Program-made: the position numbers and the translations under genes
Source of the DNA: Calditrichaeota bacterium AABM5.125.24
Lineage (GTDB): Bacteria > Electryoneota > AABM5-125-24 > Hatepunaeales > Hatepunaeaceae
Length of the DNA: 10,005 bases
Assembly (NCBI GenBank): GCA_002127415.1
Contig: MWJR01000237.1
Span: 1-10,005 of the forward strand
Direction: 5' to 3'
Shown here: positions 5,736-10,005 of the stretch, one piece after another
Position numbering within the stretch: position 1 is the stretch's first letter
How the letters are laid out: each line of letters starts with the position of its first letter
The notes under the pieces: generated by a model
The model's input: only the letters and a program-made list of their open reading frames with translations
The model's database searches: none
What the model was told of the DNA's origin: nothing

Positions 5736-6377
5736 ATGTCGGCTGTTGCAAAGATAGTTCTCTTCGCCCCTGCAATCCTGGCGGCGTTGACGGTTCACGA
5801 GTATGCTCACGGTCTGGTGGCCTGGCGTCTGGGTGACCCCACAGCCAAGCGTTTGGGTCGTTTGACCCTGAACCCGCTGGCCCACCTGGATCCAATAGGA
5901 ACCTTGATGCTGTTCATCTTCTACATCGGCTGGGCCAAGCCGGTCCCCGTCAATCCGGCATATTTCCACAACCCGCGCCGCTATATGGTGTGGGTGGCGC
6001 TGGCCGGGCCGGGAGCCAACATAATCTTGGCGCTGATCCTGGGCATACTGCTGCAGTTCCTTTTAAGTGCGGGGCTGATAGTTCCGTTCGGCATCTCCTA
6101 TACAATGCTCGGATTCACCATCTTCATCAACCTGATGCTCGCCTTCTTCAACCTGATTCCGATACCGCCGCTGGATGGCTCGAGGGTGGTGGGAGGGCTC
6201 CTGCCGCCGCAATATCTGCGAGGGTGGGAGGCCTTTGAACGGGTGGGTTGGGTAGTTCTGATCGGGATTATACTGCTCGGCCGCGTCACCGGTCTTCATC
6301 TGTTCGGATCCACGATATTCCCGCTGTCCAATGCCTTCTACCGGATATTCACCGGTGGCGCACCGCTGTTCTTTTAG
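5736..6377 (+). CDS. Site-2 protease-like M50 family membrane metallopeptidase
   Basis: A 213-aa integral membrane zinc peptidase of the short, PDZ-less S2P group. HEYAH (21-25) in the first membrane helix is the HExxH zinc motif with catalytic Glu22. The third ligand is Asp147 in NLIPIPPLDGSR (139-150), the NxxPxPPLDG signature. Other hallmarks are the GDPTAKRLGRLTLNPLAHLDPIGT block (33-56), KPVPVNP (68-74) and LAGPGANI (89-96). Hydrophobic stretches at about 5-20, 54-68, 84-112, 122-142 and 170-190 give a multi-pass protein. Members of this group cut transmembrane substrates; no substrate is known for this one. The ATG has no strong Shine-Dalgarno. The next gene follows after 8 bp, so the two are very probably cotranscribed. 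Confidence 0.9.
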   Translation: MSAVAKIVLFAPAILAALTVHEYAHGLVAWRLGDPTAKRLGRLTLNPLAHLDPIGTLMLFIFYIGWAKPVPVNPAYFHNPRRYMVWVALAGPGANIILALILGILLQFLLSAGLIVPFGISYTMLGFTIFINLMLAFFNLIPIPPLDGSRVVGGLLPPQYLRGWEAFERVGWVVLIGIILLGRVTGLHLFGSTIFPLSNAFYRIFTGGAPLFF

Positions 6378-6385
6378 GTGACAAT

Positions 6386-6655
6386 ATGGGACTGATGCAG
6401 CGGCTGGAGCCGCGCAGGTTCAGCTACAGACCGCGCTACCTGCAGCCGGAAAAGGAGAAGCGGATAAGATTCAGCCGCATCACCCGTTATGACCCGCATA
6501 CCCGCAGCCGAATGCCCTGGATCTACCTGGCGCTTTTTATTCTCGTGATGGCGATTATCTTTATCCTCGGCGGGGTGCGGCACCCACCCAGACCACCGGC
6601 TCTGACGGCTGATGATGCGGTCGGGGTGGCCGGTGAGGTATCTGGTGAACGATAG
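6386..6655 (+). CDS. Small single-pass membrane protein, unknown function
   Basis: An 89-aa protein I do not recognise. The frame is open further upstream (to 6248), but that part overlaps the peptidase in another frame; ATG 6386 lies 8 bp after the peptidase stop and is preceded by AGGTG (6376-6380) at 5 nt, so it is the likely start. The first 43 residues are very basic and arginine-rich (RRFSYRPRYLQPEKEKRIRF), followed by one membrane helix at about 45-63 (WIYLALFILVMAIIFILGG) and a short proline- and acid-containing tail. By the positive-inside rule the basic N-terminus is cytoplasmic. Tight spacing suggests a partner, regulator or substrate of the M50 peptidase, which is inference only. 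Confidence 0.7.
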   Translation: MGLMQRLEPRRFSYRPRYLQPEKEKRIRFSRITRYDPHTRSRMPWIYLALFILVMAIIFILGGVRHPPRPPALTADDAVGVAGEVSGER

Positions 6656-6675
6656 ATTTGCTCTTATTTGATAAC

Positions 6676-6712
6676 GACCCCCCCTAACTCCCCCCCTGCA
6701 ACAGCAGGGGGG
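6676..6712 (-). repeat. CCCCTGC/GCAGGGG hairpin repeat, copy 2 (inverted)
   Basis: The minus strand of 6676-6710 matches 2669-2703 at 33 of 35 positions. The stem here extends to 9 bp (6691-6699 with 6704-6712) around an AACA tetraloop. It lies 20 bp after the small membrane protein gene. Confidence 0.8.
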
Positions 6713-6720
6713 GAAGATGG

Positions 6721-6743
6721 GGGCACGATGAATCGGCCCCTAC
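6721..6743 (+). repeat. GGGCGCGAT palindrome repeat, degenerate copy
   Basis: GGGCACGAT...ATCGGCCCCTAC aligns with 4417-4440 at 20 of 24 columns with one gap. The stem is weakened. It directly abuts the preceding C-rich repeat, making the spacer a mosaic. Confidence 0.6.
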
Positions 6744-6794
6744 GCGAATATTCCAAGGAACTCGGGGGCGCCCGACAACACGGGAAGTATCATA

Positions 6795-6836
6795 ATCGAC
6801 AATTGACAACCAGCCATTGACAATCGACAATCAGGA
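6795..6836 (+). repeat. Heptamer (period-7) run in front of mutL
   Basis: Six consecutive 7-mers on a strict 7-bp register, alternating ATCGACA and ATTGACA, with one diverged unit (ACCAGCC, 6809-6815) and a last unit ATCAGGA that supplies the mutL Shine-Dalgarno AGGA. It ends 5 bp before the ATG. Confidence 0.8.
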
Positions 6837-6841
6837 TAGAA

Positions 6842-8677
6842 ATGGTTGAGCCCGATCAGCGTCCACGTATAGCGACCCTGCCTCAATCGGTCGTGGACAG
6901 GATCGCGGCCGGTGAGGTGGTTGAGCGTCCGGCTGCGGTGGTCAAGGAGCTGATTGAGAACGCCCTCGACGCCGAAACCACCCGGATAACCATCGTCATC
7001 CGGGACGCCGGTCGAACCCTGATCCGGGTGGTGGACGATGGGATAGGAATGAGCGGCTCCGAGCTGACCACCGCTATCGGAAGGCACGCCACCAGCAAGC
7101 TGAGCTGCTTTGAGGACCTCGAGCGTCTGACCACCTTCGGCTTCCGCGGCGAAGCACTCCCCTCTATCGCCGCCGTTTCGAGGCTCGAAGTCATCAGTCG
7201 TCCGCACGGTGAAGAGATAGGCACCTGTCTCAAGGTCGCAGGCGGAAGGGTGGAGGAGTGCGAACCGACCGCCGCTCCGGAAGGAACATCGGTATCGGTA
7301 GGACACCTGTTCTACAACGTCCCCGCCCGCCGCAAGTTCCTGCGCAGCGACGCCACCGAATTCAGGTGGATCGCCGCCGTGTTCAAACACTTTGCCCTGG
7401 CCTTCCCCGAGTTGGCCTGGAAGCTCTATAGGAGAGACGAGCTGTTATACGACCTCCCCTCCGCGGCCCCGACCGGCCGTCTTGCCGAGCTGTTCGGGGA
7501 CGATGTCGCCGAGGATATGATACCGGTGGATCATCAACACGGCTGGCTCAAGGTCACGGGGTGGATCTCACCTCACTCATCGGCCCAGCGGGGAACCGGG
7601 GACCAGCATCTGTTCCTGAACCGCAGGCCGATTACCAGCCAGCGGCTGAACCGGGCTATATACACCGCCTGCGCACCGTATCAAACCTCCGGCGGTTATC
7701 CGCTCTACGTGATCATGCTGGAAGCCCCTCCGGATCGGTTCGACATCAACGTCCATCCGACCAAGAAGGAGGTCAAGTTCGCTGACGAGAAAGGGGTCTT
7801 CACTGCCTTGTGGGCGGGGGTCAGAAACGCAATATCCGCCTCACGAACCCCCGCCGAGCTGGCCGAGAGGGCACCTCCCCGGCAACCTCCATCCGCCTAT
7901 GAACATACTGCTGAGCGGGCTCTGGTCGATGCGCCGGCACATCTGACCCCGTTCGTTCCGGTTCCGCGCAGACACGGCGCCCCGCGGGGTCCCATCCTGC
8001 CCTTCCCCCCCTCCAGGCCTGGAGGATATAACGCACCTGCAACCCCGGCAGCAAGGACGGTGGAGATGACACCCACTGCCGAACCGACGGTGGGACCGGT
8101 CGCCGAGGGGGAAGAGGGGCCGGTCATCTGGCAGATATTCGACACCTACCTGATCTCCCCCCTGAAGACCGGGCTGGCATTCATCGACCAGCATATCGCC
8201 CACGAGCGGATACTCTACGAGCGGGCCCTGACGGCGATGGAGCGCACCCCGATGACCAGCCAGCGGCTCCTGTTCCCGGTTACATTCAGCGTCGTCGTGG
8301 AGGATATCCCGTTTGTCGAGGAGATGCTGCCACTCCTGCGAGCCATGGGGTTTGAGGTCGACCCGATAGGGCCGCGTGAGTTCCGGATACTCGCGGCACC
8401 GTCGGGGGTCAGGATAGCCAGCGAGCGGGATATGCTGCTCGGCATCATCGCCGAGTTCCGCGAGACCGCCGGTTCCGGAAGCGACCCGCGCCACAGGCTT
8501 GCGGCGGCCTTCGCCTGCCGGGGAGCCGTCAAGGCCGGACAGCCGCTCGAAACCGCCGAGATGCAGCGGCTCATCGACGAGCTGTTCCAGACCGAAGAGC
8601 CCGAATTCTGCCCCCACGGACGACCGATATACCACGTGGTGAGCTTAAGAGAGATCGAGAAGTGGTTTAAGAGATAG
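6842..8677 (+). CDS. mutL: DNA mismatch repair protein MutL
   Basis: GHKL ATPase that couples MutS mismatch recognition to strand incision. It is 611 aa, the usual size. N-terminal ATPase motifs: IAAGEVVERPAAVVKELIENALDA (21-44, catalytic Glu39, Mg-binding Asn40), DDGIGM (65-70), GRHATSKL (80-87) and GFRGEAL (100-106), followed by GTSVSVGHLFYNVPARRKFL. A proline-rich linker spans about 335-425. The C-terminal dimerisation domain keeps the metal-dependent endonuclease set: DQHIAHERILYE (449-460; DQHA(x)2E(x)4E with Ile452 for Ala), ACRGA (Cys559) and CPHGRP (590-595). It is therefore probably an incising MutL of the type found in bacteria without MutH. The ATG is preceded by AGGA at 5 nt. No mutS lies in the window; miaA follows 258 bp downstream, the classic mutL-miaA order, but a terminator-like hairpin separates them. 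Confidence 0.97.
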   Translation: MVEPDQRPRIATLPQSVVDRIAAGEVVERPAAVVKELIENALDAETTRITIVIRDAGRTLIRVVDDGIGMSGSELTTAIGRHATSKLSCFEDLERLTTFGFRGEALPSIAAVSRLEVISRPHGEEIGTCLKVAGGRVEECEPTAAPEGTSVSVGHLFYNVPARRKFLRSDATEFRWIAAVFKHFALAFPELAWKLYRRDELLYDLPSAAPTGRLAELFGDDVAEDMIPVDHQHGWLKVTGWISPHSSAQRGTGDQHLFLNRRPITSQRLNRAIYTACAPYQTSGGYPLYVIMLEAPPDRFDINVHPTKKEVKFADEKGVFTALWAGVRNAISASRTPAELAERAPPRQPPSAYEHTAERALVDAPAHLTPFVPVPRRHGAPRGPILPFPPSRPGGYNAPATPAARTVEMTPTAEPTVGPVAEGEEGPVIWQIFDTYLISPLKTGLAFIDQHIAHERILYERALTAMERTPMTSQRLLFPVTFSVVVEDIPFVEEMLPLLRAMGFEVDPIGPREFRILAAPSGVRIASERDMLLGIIAEFRETAGSGSDPRHRLAAAFACRGAVKAGQPLETAEMQRLIDELFQTEEPEFCPHGRPIYHVVSLREIEKWFKR

Positions 8678-8689
8678 TGCCTGAGTGTC

Positions 8690-8771
8690 CGATTTTCACT
8701 GGTAGCGCAGACATTCCTGTCTGCGAACACCGATTTTCACTGGTAGCGCAGACATTCCTGTCCGCGAACAC
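8690..8771 (+). repeat. Tandem pair of 41-bp GGTAGCGC-family repeats
   Basis: Two adjacent 41-bp units, 8690-8730 and 8731-8771, identical at 40 of 41 positions. Each holds CGATTTTCACT and the palindrome core CGCAGACA, TTCC, TGTCYGCG. The 30-bp core matches the inverted copy at 1797-1824. Confidence 0.9.
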
Positions 8772-8786
8772 CCGAAGGGTGTTTTT
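8767..8786 (+). terminator. Candidate Rho-independent terminator after mutL
   Basis: Stem AACACCC (8767-8773), loop GAA, stem GGGTGTT (8777-8783), continuing into TTT for a run of five T. It lies about 90 bp after the mutL stop and overlaps the last bases of the tandem repeat. The T-tract is short, so efficiency is uncertain. Confidence 0.5.
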
Positions 8787-8811
8787 AAGCGCCTAATTGC
8801 CCGGATATTGA

Positions 8812-8828
8812 ATCCGCCTGCGGCGGAT
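8812..8828 (+). repeat. Short hairpin ATCCGCC-TGC-GGCGGAT
   Basis: A 7-bp perfect stem with a 3-nt loop directly before the nested hairpin at 8829. There is no T-tract. It is probably another intergenic palindrome unit. Confidence 0.5.
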
Positions 8829-8872
8829 GGCCGACAGAACCTGCCCCTGCGAAAGCAGGGGGAATGTCGGCC
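8829..8872 (+). repeat. Nested hairpin with CCCCTGC core and GAAA tetraloop
   Basis: Outer 8-bp stem GGCCGACA (8829-8836) / TGTCGGCC (8865-8872) encloses the inner stem CCCCTGC (8844-8850), GAAA, GCAGGGG (8855-8861). The inner stem equals that of the repeats at 2669 and 6693, with a third different tetraloop. It lies 63 bp before the miaA ATG. Confidence 0.7.
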
Positions 8873-8894
8873 CTCCCCGGTGTTGTAGATATAT

Positions 8895-8932
8895 CCCAAA
8901 GCCCAAATCCCAAAGCCTGAAGCCCAAAGCCC
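8895..8932 (+). repeat. CCCAAAG heptamer run abutting the miaA start
   Basis: Five 7-mers in exact register (CCCAAAG three times, CCCAAAT once, CCTGAAG once) plus a final CCC, ending 3 bp before the ATG at 8936. The run occupies the position where a Shine-Dalgarno would be. Confidence 0.85.
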
Positions 8933-8935
8933 ATT

Positions 8936-9922
8936 ATGACTGATCCCAATATGTTGATAGAACTCCCCGTCATCGTCGGACCGACGGCTGTGGGTAAGAC
9001 CGAGGCGGCGGTTCTGATGGCGGAAGCCGTGGGTGGCGAGATCGTCTCAGCCGATTCGCGCCAGATCTACAAGGGGATGGCTATCGGCACCGGAGCCCCC
9101 TCAACTGAAGAGCTGTCGCGTGTTCAGCACCACCTGGCGGGGGCGATAGGCCCTGCTGTCAGGCTGTCGGCCGGGGAGTTTGCACGAAAAGCGAATGATG
9201 CGATAATAGGTGTTCATAACAGAGGTAAAATGCCAATCGTGGTGGGGGGGTCGGGGCTATATGTTCGCGCTCTGGTCGATGGGCTGGCGCCGATACCACC
9301 GGCCGATCCCGACCTGCGCCGCGAGATTGAGGATCAGATCAACGACCGGGGGATGGAGGCGATGACAGCCGAACTGGCCGGGGTGGACCCGGAATACGCC
9401 GCCAAGGTCGGCCCGCTGGATCGGAAGCGGCTGGTCAGAGCCCTCGAAGTCTGGCACCTCACCGGCCGGTCATTCAGTTCCTGGCACGATGAGGGCACAA
9501 ACTCACACCGATACGAGCCACGCTTTTTCGGGCTGACCCGGCCCCGCCCGGAGCTCAACCAACTGATCGACCAGCGTGTAAGGCGGATGATTGCTTCCGG
9601 CTGGATAGATGAACTGCAGGCGCTGATAGAGCATTACGGCGGGATAGAGCAACTCCCGCCGACAGTCACCGAGGCGCTCGGTTACCGGGAGCTCGTCGCG
9701 CATTTGAATGGAGAAATCGGCCTGGAGGGTGCCATCCAACGGATCGTCATCGCCACCCGCCGGTTCGCCAAGCGCCAGATGACCTGGTTCAGGGCCGACC
9801 CCCGGATAGAATGGCGCGAGGAGTCCGGTCCGGATGCGCCGCAGCGTTGGGCCGAGTGGATTATTTCCGAACTCAAGGCATCGTCATCAGTGAATGAACC
9901 ATCACTGGAGGCGCACGCTTGA
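8936..9922 (+). CDS. miaA: tRNA dimethylallyltransferase MiaA
   Basis: Transfers the dimethylallyl group from DMAPP to N6 of A37 in tRNAs reading UNN codons (i6A37). It is 328 aa, close to the usual 300-320 with a short extra tail. The P-loop GPTAVGKT spans 15-22; SADSRQIYKGMAIGT (38-52) carries catalytic Asp40; GGSGLYVRAL starts at 104; LDRKRLVRALEVWHLTGR follows in the insertion region; and RRFAKRQMTWFR closes the conserved core. The ATG at 8936 has no Shine-Dalgarno because the preceding bases are a heptamer run. ATG 8951 (Met6) is an alternative and keeps the P-loop. The next gene's TTG overlaps its TGA stop. The mutL-miaA order is common in bacteria. Confidence 0.96.
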   Translation: MTDPNMLIELPVIVGPTAVGKTEAAVLMAEAVGGEIVSADSRQIYKGMAIGTGAPSTEELSRVQHHLAGAIGPAVRLSAGEFARKANDAIIGVHNRGKMPIVVGGSGLYVRALVDGLAPIPPADPDLRREIEDQINDRGMEAMTAELAGVDPEYAAKVGPLDRKRLVRALEVWHLTGRSFSSWHDEGTNSHRYEPRFFGLTRPRPELNQLIDQRVRRMIASGWIDELQALIEHYGGIEQLPPTVTEALGYRELVAHLNGEIGLEGAIQRIVIATRRFAKRQMTWFRADPRIEWREESGPDAPQRWAEWIISELKASSSVNEPSLEAHA

Positions 9923-10005
9923 ACCGGACACTCGAAACTGCAGTCCGCCTCTGGCACCGAACTCCCCGCCGGCTGAGACTGCCCATTCTGGTCGTGGCAG
10001 CGGCT
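9919..10005 (+). CDS. Start of an unidentified membrane or exported protein (partial)
   Basis: The first 29 codons only, running off the right edge. TTG 9919 overlaps the miaA stop (TTGA) and is preceded by GGAGG (9907-9911) at 7 nt, a strong Shine-Dalgarno that supports this start and translational coupling to miaA. The visible residues are basic (RLWHRTPRRLRL) and lead into a hydrophobic stretch (LPILVVAAA), as in a signal peptide or an N-in membrane anchor. Hfq and HflX, frequent neighbours of miaA, do not start like this. The product cannot be named from 29 residues. Confidence 0.75.
   Translation, partial: MNRTLETAVRLWHRTPRRLRLPILVVAAA

Noticed and set aside
6248..6385. Upstream extension of the small membrane protein to 135 aa
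   Set aside because: It would overlap the M50 peptidase by 130 bp out of frame; ATG 6386 has a Shine-Dalgarno and natural operon spacing.
7841..8635. 264-aa minus-strand ORF
   Set aside because: It is antisense to the MutL linker and C-terminal domain and has no family resemblance.
8690..8932. CRISPR-like array after mutL
   Set aside because: The 41-bp units are directly adjacent without spacers and the heptamers are simple tandem repeats; no cas gene is present.

Overview
The window reads as ordinary chromosome of a Gram-negative, fairly G+C-rich bacterium. A class A penicillin-binding protein and the lipid A enzyme LpxH point to a diderm with LPS. The intergenic spacers are crowded with short dispersed palindromes and heptamer runs, a pattern I associate with uncultivated FCB-type phyla. 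That placement is a low-confidence impression, not a sequence match.

Layout. The left 4.2 kb is on the minus strand. It holds the 5' two-thirds of a class A PBP (1-1478, running off the left edge), a 372-bp spacer full of hairpin repeats, lpxH (1851-2588), a small DUF2007-like protein (2802-3050), a truncated DUF3800-like remnant (3174-3395) and a YdfG-like short-chain dehydrogenase (3402-4178). A divergent intergenic region (4179-4476) carries a good sigma70-type promoter for the dehydrogenase. The right part is on the plus strand: queA (4477-5532), a site-2-protease-like M50 membrane peptidase (5736-6377), an 89-aa single-pass membrane protein 8 bp downstream of it (6386-6655), mutL (6842-8677), miaA (8936-9922) and the first 29 codons of a membrane or exported protein overlapping the miaA stop.

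Functionally these are housekeeping genes: cell wall and outer membrane (PBP, LpxH), tRNA modification (QueA makes epoxyqueuosine at the wobble base, MiaA makes i6A37), mismatch repair (MutL) and membrane proteolysis (M50). I found no defence system, CRISPR array, prophage or intact insertion sequence.

The unusual content is in the spacers. (1) Runs of period 7 sit directly against the start codons of the PBP gene, mutL and miaA; the PBP and mutL runs share an identical 15-mer in the same orientation relative to the gene. (2) At least four dispersed palindrome families are present in two or more copies, two of them with compensatory stem changes between copies. (3) The DUF3800-like gene breaks off at repeat-like sequence inside a visibly AT-richer patch (about 2590-3400).
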